This document shows, in pieces, positions 50,108-61,402 of a DNA stretch of 64,000 bases (positions are counted from its first letter, which is position 1; each line of letters opens with the position of its first letter). The DNA is taken from assembly GCF_019429485.1 (NCBI RefSeq), contig NZ_JAHXZN010000005.1, positions 186,001 through 250,000 on the forward strand, in the 5' to 3' direction. The position numbers and the translations under genes are program-made. Source of the stretch: Sphingomonas citri. GTDB taxonomy: Bacteria > Pseudomonadota > Alphaproteobacteria > Sphingomonadales > Sphingomonadaceae. The notes under the pieces are model-generated. The model saw nothing but the letters and a program-made list of their open reading frames with translations. It made no database searches and was not told the DNA's origin.

Positions 50108-50383
50108 CTAGATCGCGTTGGCCGGGTCGGCGAAGTCGAGCATGCCCGCGGTCACCCAGCCGAACTCGTAGTTCGCCACGAACAGCCCGAACAGCAGGGT
50201 CGCGACGATCGTGGTGCGCACCAGCACGCGCTTGAGCGAGAAGCTGTGCGGCGAGCTCTCGGCGGTGCCGGGGACGTGCTCGGCGCCCATCTCGGCCGAG
50301 GTACGCACGCCCCACGGCAGCACCAGGAACACCGAGAAAGCCCAGAACAGGATGTAGATCGCCAGCAGCGACGTCCAGCGCAT
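50108..50383 (-). CDS. DUF1467 family membrane protein
   Basis: A 91-residue membrane protein with two helices (about 5-25 and 55-75). The LVLPWGVRTSAEMGAEHVPGTAESSP segment is characteristic of the alphaproteobacterial DUF1467 family. It follows the RNase J gene after a ten-base gap in the complex I/birA/coaX/rnj run, a conserved neighbourhood in alphaproteobacteria. Function is unknown; conservation next to complex I and RNase J suggests a housekeeping role. Confidence 0.88.
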   Translation of the reverse strand: MRWTSLLAIYILFWAFSVFLVLPWGVRTSAEMGAEHVPGTAESSPHSFSLKRVLVRTTIVATLLFGLFVANYEFGWVTAGMLDFADPANAI

Positions 50384-50393
50384 CCGTCCCTCC

Positions 50394-52034
50394 TCAGACC
50401 TGGACGATCACCACGTCGATCACCGGCTTCTTGCCGGTCCAGCGCGTGGCGACCTTGCGCACAGCGAGCCGCACGTCCTCGCGCAGCCGCTCGCGGTCGC
50501 GCACGCGGCCCTTCATCGCCTCCGCCGCGGCCTCGGCCGCCTCGGCGAGGAAGGGCTCGCGCTCCTCCTCGACCGGCACGCCCTGGATCCGGACCTCGGG
50601 CGTGCCGCCGGCGCGGCCGTTGCGGTCCACCGCGATGCCGACCGAGATCTGGCCGTTGACCGCGATGCGGCGCCGGTCGTTGATCGTGCCGCCGTCCGAC
50701 GGCAGGATCACGTCGCCATCGAGCACCAGCCGCCCGACCGGCACGTCGCCGATCTTCTTGGGCGCGCCCGGCGCGAGCCGGACGAGATCGCCGTTGGTCT
50801 GCACCAGCACGTCGCGGATGCCCTGCGTCTGGCCGTAGCGCGCATGCTCCATCAGGTGGCGCATCTCGCCGTGCACCGGCAGCAGCGCGCCGGGTCGGAT
50901 CCAGCCGTACATCTGGGCGAGCTCGGGCCGGCCCGGGTGACCCGACACGTGGACGTGCGCCTGCTTCTCGGTGACCATCTCGACGCCCTTGGCGGCGAGC
51001 TGGTTCTGGATACGGCCCACCGCCACCTCGTTGCCGGGGATCTGCTTGGCGGAGAAGATCACCATGTCGCCCATGTCGAGCCGGACCGGGTGCGAGCCGT
51101 CGGCGATCCGCGCCAGGGCGGCGCGCGGCTCGCCCTGACCGCCGGTGGCGATGATCAGCACCTTGTTGCGCGGCATCCGCATCGCCGCGTCGACGTCTAT
51201 CGTCTCCGGAAAGTCCTTGAGGTAGCCGGTCGCCTTGGCGACGCGGATGATCCGGTCGAGCGAGCGGCCGGTGACGCACAGGCGCCGCCCAGTCTCCTTG
51301 GCAACCTCGGCCAGCGTGTGCAGCCGCGCCGCGTTCGAGGCGAAGGTGGTGACCACGACGCGGCCGCGCGCGCGCGCGACGCTCTCGGCGAGGCCCTGGC
51401 GCACGCTCGCCTCGCTGCCCGAGGCCTCGTTGTTGAAGACGTTGGTCGAGTCACACACCAGCACGTCGACGCCCTGCTCGCCGATGGCGGCGAGCTCGTC
51501 CGGGGTGGACGGCTTGCCGATCACCGGGGTGGGATCGAGCTTCCAGTCGCCGGTGTGGAAGACGCGCCCCGCGGGCGTGTCGATCAGCAGCGCGTTGGCC
51601 TCGGGGATCGAGTGCGACAGCGGCACGACCTCGACCGAGAAGGGGCCGACCGTGAAGGGCTCGCGCGCGTGGACCAGGCGGATCTTGACGCGATCCTCGA
51701 TCCGCTCCTCTTCCAGCTTGCCGCGCACCAGCCCGGCAGTGAACGGGGTGGCGTAGATCGGCACGCCGAGATCCTCGGCGAGATAGGGCAGCGAGCCGAT
51801 ATGGTCCTCGTGCCCGTGCGTCAGCACGATGCCGACGAGCGAGTCGAGCCGCTCCTCGATGAAGCGCAGGTCGGGCAGGATCACGTCGATCCCGGGATAA
51901 TGCGAGTCAGCGAAGGTGACGCCGCAGTCGACCATCAGCCATTTACCGGCATGGCCGTAGAGCGTGACGTTCATCCCGATCTCGCCCGAGCCGCCGAGCG
52001 CGCAGAAGAGCAGTTCCTTGTTGTTGGGAGTCAT
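50394..52034 (-). CDS. rnj: Ribonuclease J
   Basis: A 546-residue metallo-beta-lactamase/beta-CASP ribonuclease that degrades and matures RNA by 5'-3' exonuclease and endonuclease action. The metal-binding motif is THGHEDHIGSLPYL near 74, followed by the beta-CASP motifs, including IATGGQGEPRAALARIADG and HVSGHPGRPELAQMYGW near 370. The C-terminal domain (about 455-546) is present. The MTPNNKELLFCALGGSGEIGMN start is standard for alphaproteobacterial RNase J. It is downstream of coaX on the same strand with a 90-base gap that contains a GTCGTCCCGCGCGGGG hairpin. Confidence 0.95.
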   Translation of the reverse strand: MTPNNKELLFCALGGSGEIGMNVTLYGHAGKWLMVDCGVTFADSHYPGIDVILPDLRFIEERLDSLVGIVLTHGHEDHIGSLPYLAEDLGVPIYATPFTAGLVRGKLEEERIEDRVKIRLVHAREPFTVGPFSVEVVPLSHSIPEANALLIDTPAGRVFHTGDWKLDPTPVIGKPSTPDELAAIGEQGVDVLVCDSTNVFNNEASGSEASVRQGLAESVARARGRVVVTTFASNAARLHTLAEVAKETGRRLCVTGRSLDRIIRVAKATGYLKDFPETIDVDAAMRMPRNKVLIIATGGQGEPRAALARIADGSHPVRLDMGDMVIFSAKQIPGNEVAVGRIQNQLAAKGVEMVTEKQAHVHVSGHPGRPELAQMYGWIRPGALLPVHGEMRHLMEHARYGQTQGIRDVLVQTNGDLVRLAPGAPKKIGDVPVGRLVLDGDVILPSDGGTINDRRRIAVNGQISVGIAVDRNGRAGGTPEVRIQGVPVEEEREPFLAEAAEAAAEAMKGRVRDRERLREDVRLAVRKVATRWTGKKPVIDVVIVQV

Positions 52035-52124
52035 TGAAGTCCTTTGTCGTCCCGCGCGGGGCGCCGGATGCGCCGATGAAGCGGGAGGAAGAGAGAAGGG
52101 CCGGACTGCGCGCCGGCCGGGCGT

Positions 52125-52913
52125 TCACCTGGATATATGGGCGCGTTCGTACATGATCGCCAGCCCTTGGATGGTGAGATCGGGCTCGATCGCGTCGAAG
52201 GCGTCGGTGTGGCGCTCGAACAGCGTGGCGAGCCCGCCGGTGGCGATCACCTTGACGGGCCGCACGATCTCGCGGCGCATCCGGGCGACCAGCCCCTCGA
52301 TCATCGCGATATAGCCCCAGTAGATGCCGATGTTCATCTGATCGACCGTGTTGCGCCCGATCACGCTGTCGCTCGCGGGCGCCTCGATCGCGACGCGCGG
52401 CAGCTTGGCGGCGGCCATCACGAGCGCGTCGAGCGAGAGGTTGATACCCGGCGCGATGATCCCGCCCTTGTAGGCGCCGGTGTAGTCGGAATGGTCGAAG
52501 GTGGTGGCGGTGCCGAAGTCGATCACGATCAGGTCGCCGGCGTGGAGCGCGTGCGCGGCGATCGTGTTGACCGCGCGGTCGGCGCCGAGGCTCTTCGGCT
52601 CGTCGACGTCGATCGCGATGCCCCAGTCGAGCGGCGCGCGCCCCGCGATCAGCGCGTCGCTGCGGAAATATTTGGCGGCGAGCACCTCGAGATTATGCAG
52701 CGCGCGCGGCACCACGGTGGAGACGATCACGGCGGCGACGTCGTCGCGGCTATAGCCCTCGAGCGCGAGCAACTGGCTCAGCCACACCGCATATTCGTCG
52801 GCGGTGCGGCGCGGGTCGGTGGCGATGCGCCAGCGCGCGCGGATCGCGCGGGTCGGGGTGTCGACCAAGGCGAAGACCACGTTGGTGTTGCCGGCGTCGA
52901 CCGCGAGCAGCAT
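52125..52913 (-). CDS. coaX: Type III pantothenate kinase
   Basis: A 262-residue kinase catalysing the first committed step of coenzyme A synthesis, without feedback inhibition by CoA. The ASKHA-fold motifs are [13 protein letters not shown] (2-14, P-loop-like), the middle GADRAVN near 111, and [10 protein letters not shown] near 130. ATG 52913 has AGAGGG six bases upstream; a longer frame to 53030 runs into birA. It starts 11 bases after the birA stop, the usual birA-coaX arrangement of alphaproteobacteria. Confidence 0.96.
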   Translation of the reverse strand: MLLAVDAGNTNVVFALVDTPTRAIRARWRIATDPRRTADEYAVWLSQLLALEGYSRDDVAAVIVSTVVPRALHNLEVLAAKYFRSDALIAGRAPLDWGIAIDVDEPKSLGADRAVNTIAAHALHAGDLIVIDFGTATTFDHSDYTGAYKGGIIAPGINLSLDALVMAAAKLPRVAIEAPASDSVIGRNTVDQMNIGIYWGYIAMIEGLVARMRREIVRPVKVIATGGLATLFERHTDAFDAIEPDLTIQGLAIMYERAHISR

Positions 52914-52924
52914 CGCACCCTCTC

Positions 52925-53638
52925 TCACAGCAGGAATATATCGCCCGCGTGCATGACACGCCGGCTCCCGTCCGCCAAGCGCAGGACGAGCGCGCCGCCG
53001 GGGTCGAGGGTCTCGTAGCGCCCGTGCCACTCGCCCCCGTCGGGAAGGCGTGCGCGCAGTTCGGTGCCGGGCGGGTGCGCGCGCTCGCGCCAGCGCTCGG
53101 CGACGGGGCCGAGACCCTCCTCGCGCCAGCGCGCGTGCCAGTGCGCCAGCGTCGCGGCGAGTTCGCTCTGGAGCGTCGCGGCGTCGCTCGTCGCCCCCGC
53201 CGCGCAGAGGCTGGTGGTGGCGCGATCAGCGAGTTCCGGGTGATGGGCAACGTTGACGCCGAAGCCGATGACCACCCACTCGTCGACGCGCTCGAGCAGG
53301 ATACCCGAGAGCTTCGCGCCGTCCAGCAGCAGATCGTTCGGCCATTTGAGGCGCAGCGCCGCCGCGTCGGGCAGCGCCGCGCGCACCGTCTCCTCCAGCG
53401 CCACCGCGGCGACCAAAGCGAGCGTCGGCGCGGGCGGGTCCCCCGCGGCGAGGCGGACGAGCGTGCTGGCGTAGAGGTTGCCGACTGGCGAGTCCCACGC
53501 CCTGCCCTCGCGCCCGCGCCCCGCGGTCTGACGGTCGGCGCGGAGCCAGAGGCCGTGCTCGCCGTAGCCGTCGCGCGCGAACGAGCGCAGGTCGGCGTTG
53601 GTCGAGCCGGTCTCGGGTACGTGGAGCGTGCGCGTCAG
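52925..53638 (-). CDS. birA: Biotin protein ligase (class I), CTG start
   Basis: A 237-residue enzyme that activates biotin with ATP and attaches it to carboxylase carrier domains. The motifs are TGSTNADLR (about 11-19), [15 protein letters not shown] (biotin/ATP loop with GRGR), [17 protein letters not shown] and the C-terminal domain. There is no N-terminal DNA-binding domain, so it cannot act as a repressor. No ATG, GTG or TTG lies in frame near the proper N-terminus. CTG at 53638 overlaps the nuoN stop as CTGA and gives the expected [14 protein letters not shown] start, so a CTG initiator is proposed. Confidence 0.88.
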   Translation of the reverse strand: MTRTLHVPETGSTNADLRSFARDGYGEHGLWLRADRQTAGRGREGRAWDSPVGNLYASTLVRLAAGDPPAPTLALVAAVALEETVRAALPDAAALRLKWPNDLLLDGAKLSGILLERVDEWVVIGFGVNVAHHPELADRATTSLCAAGATSDAATLQSELAATLAHWHARWREEGLGPVAERWRERAHPPGTELRARLPDGGEWHGRYETLDPGGALVLRLADGSRRVMHAGDIFLL

Positions 53639-55095
53639 AACAGGCTCGCCGCCGCCGCCAGCGTCCAGGCCGACAGCGCCGGGATGACGAGATAGCCGAG
53701 CGGCGAGACGATCACCGCCGCCGCGGCGATCAGCCCGCCCTCGAGCCGGTCGCCCTCGCCGAACGTGCCGGCGGGCTCGTCGAAGTACATCGTCTTGACC
53801 AGGCGCAGGTAATAATAAGCGCCGATCACGCTGAACACGACGCCGACCACCGCCAGCGGGAACAGCCCCGCCTGCACCGCGGCGTAGAACACCGCGAACT
53901 TGGCGTAGAAGCCGAACAGCGGCGGGATCCCGGCCAACGAGAACATGAAGATAGCCAGCGCCGCCGCCAGCCCCGGCCGCGTGCGCGACAGCCCGGCGAG
54001 GCTGGCGATCGTCTCGATCGGTTGCCCGTCGGCGTCGCGCATCTGCAGCACGACGAGGAAGCTGCCGAGCGTCATCGCGATGTAGATCGCCATATAGGTA
54101 AGCACCGAGGCGACGCCCTCCTGCGTGCCCGCAGCGAGACCGATCAGCGCGAAGCCGACGTTGTTGATCGACGAGTAAGCGAGCAGGCGCTTGATGTTCT
54201 GCTGGCCGATCGCGGCGACCGCGCCGAGCAGGATCGACGCGAGCGCGGCGAAGATCACGATCTGGCGCCACTGTCCCTCGGCCGGGCCCATCGCCTCGAC
54301 CGCGACGCGCACGCCCAGCCCGATCGCTGCCACCTTGGGCGCCGAGGCGAAGAAGGCGGTCACCGGCGTCGGCGCGCCCTCGTACACGTCGGGGGTCCAC
54401 ATGTGGAACGGCACCGCCGAGATCTTGAAGGCGATGCCCGCGAAGACGAACACCAGCCCGAAGAGCAGGCCGGTCGACTTGGCGTCGCCGGTCAGCGGCG
54501 CGGCGGCATAGGCGCCCGCGATCTCGTCGAACAAGGTCGAGCCGGTGAAGCCGTACACCAGGCTGATGCCGTAGAGCAGGATCCCACTCGCCAGCGCGCC
54601 GAGCACGAAATACTTCAGCCCCGCCTCGGCCGAGCGCTGGTCCTGCCGCATGAAGCTCGCCAGCACATAGGCAGCGAGGCTCTGCAGCTCGAGACCGACG
54701 TAGAGCGTCAGCAGGTCGGCGGCGGAGACCATCATCCCCATGCCCGCCGCGGAGAGCAGGATCAGCACCGGATATTCCGGGCGCAGGTTGTCCCCCGCGG
54801 TGCGGCGGAAGAAGTCGGGCGCCATCACGATCGCCACCGCGGCGGCGACGTAGATCAGCACCTTGGAGAAAGCGGCGAAGCTGTCGGCGCGGTACAGGCC
54901 GTAGAAGGCCTGCCCGCCCGACGAGGCCGGGCCGACCAGCGCGACGCAGGCGCCGGCGAGCACCGCCACCGCGGTCCAGGACACCGCCTTGGTCGAGGCC
55001 GGCCCGCCCCAGGCAGCGACCAGCATCAGCGCGATCGCGCCCAGCCCGAGCACCACCTCGGGCAGCGTCATCGCGAGGTTAGCGGCATAATCCAT
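53635..55095 (-). CDS. nuoN: NADH-quinone oxidoreductase subunit N
   Basis: A 486-residue proton-translocating membrane subunit of complex I, antiporter-like, with about 14 transmembrane helices. The family signature QSDMKK-type lysine helix occurs here as GQQNIKRLLAYSSINNVGFALIGLAAG, and GLELQSLAAYVLASFMRQDQRSAEAGLKYF precedes it. The length is typical. Its start overlaps the nuoM stop, and its stop overlaps the proposed birA start (CTGA). It is the last nuo gene of the run. Confidence 0.96.
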   Translation of the reverse strand: MDYAANLAMTLPEVVLGLGAIALMLVAAWGGPASTKAVSWTAVAVLAGACVALVGPASSGGQAFYGLYRADSFAAFSKVLIYVAAAVAIVMAPDFFRRTAGDNLRPEYPVLILLSAAGMGMMVSAADLLTLYVGLELQSLAAYVLASFMRQDQRSAEAGLKYFVLGALASGILLYGISLVYGFTGSTLFDEIAGAYAAAPLTGDAKSTGLLFGLVFVFAGIAFKISAVPFHMWTPDVYEGAPTPVTAFFASAPKVAAIGLGVRVAVEAMGPAEGQWRQIVIFAALASILLGAVAAIGQQNIKRLLAYSSINNVGFALIGLAAGTQEGVASVLTYMAIYIAMTLGSFLVVLQMRDADGQPIETIASLAGLSRTRPGLAAALAIFMFSLAGIPPLFGFYAKFAVFYAAVQAGLFPLAVVGVVFSVIGAYYYLRLVKTMYFDEPAGTFGEGDRLEGGLIAAAAVIVSPLGYLVIPALSAWTLAAAASLF

Positions 55096-56633
55096 CAGTG
55101 CGCGCTCCCCTGCGCGTGAGTTTCGGCGTGGGCGGCGGGCACGATGCCGGTGCCCGTGGTTGGCAGCGAGTCACCTGCCGGGCGTGCGCGATCGATCCGC
55201 GCGAGCAGGATCTGCGTGTCCTTGCGCATTGGCGCGAGGAAGCTCTCCGGATAGACGCCCATCCACAGCACCGCCGCGGCGATCGGGGCGAGCAGCCACA
55301 ATTCGCGCGGGCTGAGGTCGGACATGGCCGCGACCTCCTCCGACTTGATCTCGCCGAACACGACGCGACGGTAGAGGTACAGCATGTACGCCGCGCCCAG
55401 GATGATGCCGGTGGTGCACAGCAGCGCGACCGTGGTCGAGACCTGGTAGGTGCCCATCAGGCTGAGGATCTCGCCGACGAAGTTGCTCGTCCCCGGCAGA
55501 CCGATCGACGCCATGGTGAACAGCAGGAACAGCAACGCATAGCGCGGCATGTTGATCGCCAGACCGCCGTAGCGGCTGATCTCGCGGGTGTGGAGCCGGT
55601 CGTAGATTACGCCGACGCACAGGAACAAGGCGCCCGACACCAGGCCGTGGCCCAGCATCACCATCATCGCGCCCTCGATCCCCTGCGCGTTGAACGCGAA
55701 CAGGCCGATCGTCACGATCGCCATGTGCGCGACCGACGAATAAGCGATCAGCTTCTTCATGTCGGACTGCACCAGCGCGACCAGGCTGGTGTAGATCACC
55801 GCCACCGCGCTCAGCCCGAACACCAGCCACACCAGCTGCGCCGAGGCCTCGGGGAACATCGGCAGGCTGAAGCGCAGGAAGCCGTAGCCGCCGAGCTTGA
55901 GCAGCACGCCCGCCAGGATCACCGAGCCCGCGGTCGGCGCCTGGACGTGCGCGTCGGGCAGCCAGGTATGGACCGGCCACATCGGCATCTTCACCGCGAA
56001 CGAGGCGAAGAAAGCGAGCCACAGCCAGGTCTGCACCTGCGGCGGGAAGTCGTAGTTCATCAGCGCCGGGATGCTGGTCGTCGCCGCGGTGATGCTCATG
56101 TAGAGCATCGCGATGAACATCAGCAGCGAGCCGAGCAGCGTGTACAGGAAGAACTTGTACGAGGCGTAGATCCGGTTCGCGCCGCCCCAGATGCCGATGA
56201 TCAGGAACATCGGGATCAGGCCGGCCTCGAAGAAGATGTAGAAGAGGAACAGGTCCTGCGCCGCGAAGGTGCCGATCATCAGCACCTCGGTGAACAGGAA
56301 CGCGCTCATATATTCCGGCACGCGCTTCTCGATCGCCTGCCAGCTCGCGCCGATGCAGATCGGCATCAGGAACACCGACAGCACGATCAGCAGCAGCGCA
56401 TAGCCGTCGATGCCGAGCGCCCAGCCGAAGCGGCCGAACAGCGGCGCATACTCGACGAACTGCCACTGCGCGCCACCGACGTCATAGGACAGCCACAGCA
56501 CGACGCCGAGCGCGAGGTTCGCCAGCGTCGCCGCCAGCGCGGTCCAGCGCGCCGCCGAGGCGGAGAGGAAGAGGCACGCGACCGCCGCGGCGGCTGGGAT
56601 CGCGAGCATCAGCGAGAGGATCGGGAACGACAC
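55095..56633 (-). CDS. nuoM: NADH-quinone oxidoreductase subunit M
   Basis: A 512-residue antiporter-like complex I subunit with about 14 transmembrane helices. Key signatures are FFEAGLIPMFLIIGIWGG (functional Glu in the discontinuous helix region), PMWPVHTWLPDAHVQAPTAGSVILAG, and VQSDMKKLIAYSSVAHM (proton-path lysines). The C-terminal tail of about 35 residues is hydrophilic. The ATG lies 13 bases after nuoL, and the stop overlaps the nuoN start. Confidence 0.96.
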   Translation of the reverse strand: MSFPILSLMLAIPAAAAVACLFLSASAARWTALAATLANLALGVVLWLSYDVGGAQWQFVEYAPLFGRFGWALGIDGYALLLIVLSVFLMPICIGASWQAIEKRVPEYMSAFLFTEVLMIGTFAAQDLFLFYIFFEAGLIPMFLIIGIWGGANRIYASYKFFLYTLLGSLLMFIAMLYMSITAATTSIPALMNYDFPPQVQTWLWLAFFASFAVKMPMWPVHTWLPDAHVQAPTAGSVILAGVLLKLGGYGFLRFSLPMFPEASAQLVWLVFGLSAVAVIYTSLVALVQSDMKKLIAYSSVAHMAIVTIGLFAFNAQGIEGAMMVMLGHGLVSGALFLCVGVIYDRLHTREISRYGGLAINMPRYALLFLLFTMASIGLPGTSNFVGEILSLMGTYQVSTTVALLCTTGIILGAAYMLYLYRRVVFGEIKSEEVAAMSDLSPRELWLLAPIAAAVLWMGVYPESFLAPMRKDTQILLARIDRARPAGDSLPTTGTGIVPAAHAETHAQGSAH

Positions 56634-56646
56634 GTGATGGAGCCCC

Positions 56647-58815
<2,169 letters not shown>

Positions 58816-58822
58816 GGGCGGA

Positions 58823-59137
58823 TTACCCCTTCATCCGGCTGGGATCGTCGACCGAGATCGAGCCGCGGCCGCGGAAGAAGATCACGAGGATGGCAAGACC
58901 GATCGCGGCCTCGCCGGCGGCGACGGTCAGCACGAACATCGCGAACACCTGGCCGACCAGGTCGTTGAGCGCCGCCGAGAAAGCGACGAGGTTGATGTTC
59001 ACCGCCAGCAGGATCAGCTCGATCGCCATGAGGATGACGATGATGTTCTTGCGGTTCAGGAAGATGCCCAGCACCCCCATGGTGAACAGCAGCGCCGCCA
59101 CCACCAGATAGTGGATCAGGCCGACCCCGCCCGACAT
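58823..59137 (-). CDS. nuoK: NADH-quinone oxidoreductase subunit K
   Basis: A 104-residue three-helix membrane subunit (ND4L homologue). The signature [31 protein letters not shown] contains the two helix-2 and helix-3 glutamates needed for proton movement. ATG 59137 gives a length near the family norm (about 101). GTG 59149 overlaps the nuoJ stop as GTGA and is an equally possible start, giving 108 residues. The adjacent nuoJ-nuoK-nuoL spacing suggests tight coupling. Confidence 0.93.
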   Translation of the reverse strand: MSGGVGLIHYLVVAALLFTMGVLGIFLNRKNIIVILMAIELILLAVNINLVAFSAALNDLVGQVFAMFVLTVAAGEAAIGLAILVIFFRGRGSISVDDPSRMKG

Positions 59138-59145
59138 GGCTCCGC

Positions 59146-59757
59146 TCACAGCTGTACCCCCTGGCCGATCTCCGGCCGCATGTTGCGCGTAGCGTCCTGC
59201 GGACGCCGCGCGTTCTGCCGCGCGATATCCTGGTAGCGCGAGCCCGAACGCTCGCGATGAGTCAGCACGATCGCGCCGATCATCGCCACCAGCAGCACCA
59301 GCCCCGCGCCCTCGAAGATGAAGAGGTAGCGCGTGTACAGCAGCTCACCGATCTGGACGATGTTCGACTTGGCCGCGACGGTCGGCGCCGCGCGCCGCGC
59401 GAGATCGATCCCGCCCGCGCTCCACGCGCCGATGCCGATCAGGATCTCCGCCACCAGCGCCACCGCCAGCACCAGGCCGATGCCGAAATAGCGCACGAAG
59501 CCCGCGCGCAGCTCGGCGAAGTCGATGTCGAGCATCATCACGACGAACAGGAACAGCACCGCGACCGCCCCGACGTAGACGATCACCAGCAGCATCGCGA
59601 TGAACTCGGCGCCGACCAGCACCATCAGCCCGGCGGCGTTGAAGAAGGCCAGGATCAGCCACAGCACCGAGTGGACCGGATTGCGCGACGAGATCGTCAT
59701 CGCGCCCGAGACCAGCACGACGATAGCGAAGAGATAGAAGGCGATGGCCTGGATCAT
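59146..59757 (-). CDS. nuoJ: NADH-quinone oxidoreductase subunit J
   Basis: A 203-residue membrane subunit (ND6 homologue) with five helices. Family features are [55 protein letters not shown], the helix 3 pi-bulge region linked to quinone redox coupling. The hydrophilic C-terminus is typical. It is separated from nuoI by a 111-base spacer holding a small ORF and a terminator-like hairpin, unlike the other tightly packed nuo junctions. Confidence 0.95.
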   Translation of the reverse strand: MIQAIAFYLFAIVVLVSGAMTISSRNPVHSVLWLILAFFNAAGLMVLVGAEFIAMLLVIVYVGAVAVLFLFVVMMLDIDFAELRAGFVRYFGIGLVLAVALVAEILIGIGAWSAGGIDLARRAAPTVAAKSNIVQIGELLYTRYLFIFEGAGLVLLVAMIGAIVLTHRERSGSRYQDIARQNARRPQDATRNMRPEIGQGVQL

Positions 59758-59758
59758 C

Positions 59759-59842
59759 TCACGCTGCCCCCACGTCGGCGCCGCGGCGGCGCGCGGTCGA
59801 GAAAACCGCGGCCGTGGCCGCGGTGGTGTCCGTCAGAATCAT
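59759..59842 (-). CDS. Possible 27-residue sORF between nuoI and nuoJ
   Basis: ATG 59842 is preceded by AGGGG at six bases and opens 27 codons (MILTDTTAATAAVFSTARRR...). Its stop lies one base before the nuoJ ATG, so translation could deliver ribosomes to nuoJ. A GC-rich hairpin followed by TTTT lies within it. There is no evidence of conservation from one sequence, so it may be chance. Confidence 0.35.
   Translation of the reverse strand: MILTDTTAATAAVFSTARRRGADVGAA
59802..59823 (-). terminator. Terminator-like hairpin inside the nuo operon
   Basis: On the minus strand CCGCGG (59823-59818) and CCGCGG (59811-59806) enclose a six-base loop and are followed by TTTTC. A stem plus T-run inside an operon could reduce downstream transcription or act as an attenuator if the overlapping sORF is translated. 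Confidence 0.45.
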
Positions 59843-59868
59843 GTCGACCCCTGAAATCACGCGAGCGC

Positions 59869-60354
59869 CTACCGGTACGGCGCGTCGGCGGCAAGGTTGG
59901 CCGCGATCGCGCGCTCCCACCGGTCGCCGTTGTCGAGCAGCTTGGCCTTGTCGTAGATCAGCTCCTCGCGCGTCTCGGTAGCGAACTCCAGGTTCGGCCC
60001 CTCCACGATCGCGTCCACCGGGCAGGCCTCCTGGCACAGGCCGCAGTAGATGCACTTGGTCATGTCGATGTCGTAGCGCGTGGTGCGGCGGCTGCCGTCG
60101 TCGCGCGGCTCGGCCTCGATCGTGATCGCCTGCGCCGGGCACACCGCCTCGCACAGCTTGCACGCGATGCAGCGCTCCTCGCCGTTGGGATAGCGGCGCA
60201 GCGCATGCTCACCGCGGAAGCGCGGGGACAGCGGGTTCTTCTCGAACGGATAGTTGATCGTCGCCTTCGGCTTGAAGAAATACTTCAGCGTCAGCGCGTG
60301 CGCCTTCACGAACTCGTAGAGCGTGAACGCCTTGATCGTCTGCGCGATACCCAT
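59869..60354 (-). CDS. nuoI: NADH-quinone oxidoreductase subunit I
   Basis: A 161-residue iron-sulfur subunit of complex I that carries clusters N6a and N6b between NuoG and the quinone site. The two ferredoxin motifs [12 protein letters not shown] and [12 protein letters not shown] provide eight cysteine ligands. The N-terminal amphipathic stretch with [30 protein letters not shown] is normal for the alphaproteobacterial form. It begins one base after nuoH. Confidence 0.96.
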   Translation of the reverse strand: MGIAQTIKAFTLYEFVKAHALTLKYFFKPKATINYPFEKNPLSPRFRGEHALRRYPNGEERCIACKLCEAVCPAQAITIEAEPRDDGSRRTTRYDIDMTKCIYCGLCQEACPVDAIVEGPNLEFATETREELIYDKAKLLDNGDRWERAIAANLAADAPYR

Positions 60355-60355
60355 C

Positions 60356-61402
60356 TCAAACTCCCACGCGCATGAACATCAGCACGCCCGACACCAGGAA
60401 CACCCAGAACAGCGACAGCGGCAGGAACACCTTCCACCCCAGCCGCATCAGCTGGTCGTAGCGGTAGCGCGGCACCGTCGCCTTGATCCACGAGAACACG
60501 AAGAAGAAGAACAGGATCTTGGCGAAGAGCCAGATGATCCCCGGCACGACGTACAGCGGCGCCCAGTCGAGCGGCGGCAGGTACCCGCCCCAGAACAAGG
60601 TCGCGTTGAGCGTGCACATTAGCAGCACGTTGGCGTACTCGCCGAGCCAGTAGAGCGCGAACGCCATGGAGCTGTACTCGGTCTGGTAGCCAGCGACGAG
60701 CTCGCTCTCCGCCTCGGTGAGGTCGAACGGCGCGCGCTGCGTCTCCGCCAGCGACGAGATCAGGAACACGACGCTCATCGGGAACAGCAAGGGGTTGAAC
60801 CCGAAGCCGTTGATGAAGCCGTATAACCCCTTCTGCGCCTCGACGATCGCGGTCAGGTTGAACGACCCCGCCCACATCACCACCGAGATCAGCACGAAGC
60901 CGATCGCGACCTCGTAGCTCACCATCTGCGCCGCGGCACGGATCGCCGAGAAGAACGGATATTTCGAGTTGGACGACCAGCCGGCGAGGATGATGCCGTA
61001 CACGCCCAGCGACGAGGCCGCGAGCACGTAGAGCAGCCCGACGTTGATGTCGGCGAGCACCACGCTCGGCTGGAACGGCACCACCGCCCAGACGATCAGC
61101 GCGACCGTGAAGGTGATGATCGGCGCGAGCAGGAACAGCCCGCGGTTCGCCGCCGAGGGGACGATCGTCTCCTGCAGGAACACCTTGAGTCCGTCCGCGA
61201 ACGACTGGAGCAGCCCGAACGGGCCGACTACGTTGGGGCCGCGGCGCAGCGCCATGGCCGCCCAGATCTTGCGGTCGGCGTAGATGATCATCGCCACCGA
61301 CAGCATCAGCGGCAGCGCGATGGCGAGGATGCCCACGATCGTCGCCAGGAACCACGCCCAGCCATAGGGCAGGCCCAGCGAATTGTTGAAGAAGCTGGTC
61401 AC
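60356..61402 (-). CDS. nuoH: NADH-quinone oxidoreductase subunit H
   Basis: A 348-residue membrane subunit (ND1 homologue) that forms part of the quinone cavity. The signatures [50 protein letters not shown] and [24 protein letters not shown] are intact, including the acidic E-channel residues. The ATG overlaps the nuoG stop as ATGA. About eight transmembrane helices are expected. Confidence 0.96.
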   Translation of the reverse strand: MTSFFNNSLGLPYGWAWFLATIVGILAIALPLMLSVAMIIYADRKIWAAMALRRGPNVVGPFGLLQSFADGLKVFLQETIVPSAANRGLFLLAPIITFTVALIVWAVVPFQPSVVLADINVGLLYVLAASSLGVYGIILAGWSSNSKYPFFSAIRAAAQMVSYEVAIGFVLISVVMWAGSFNLTAIVEAQKGLYGFINGFGFNPLLFPMSVVFLISSLAETQRAPFDLTEAESELVAGYQTEYSSMAFALYWLGEYANVLLMCTLNATLFWGGYLPPLDWAPLYVVPGIIWLFAKILFFFFVFSWIKATVPRYRYDQLMRLGWKVFLPLSLFWVFLVSGVLMFMRVGV

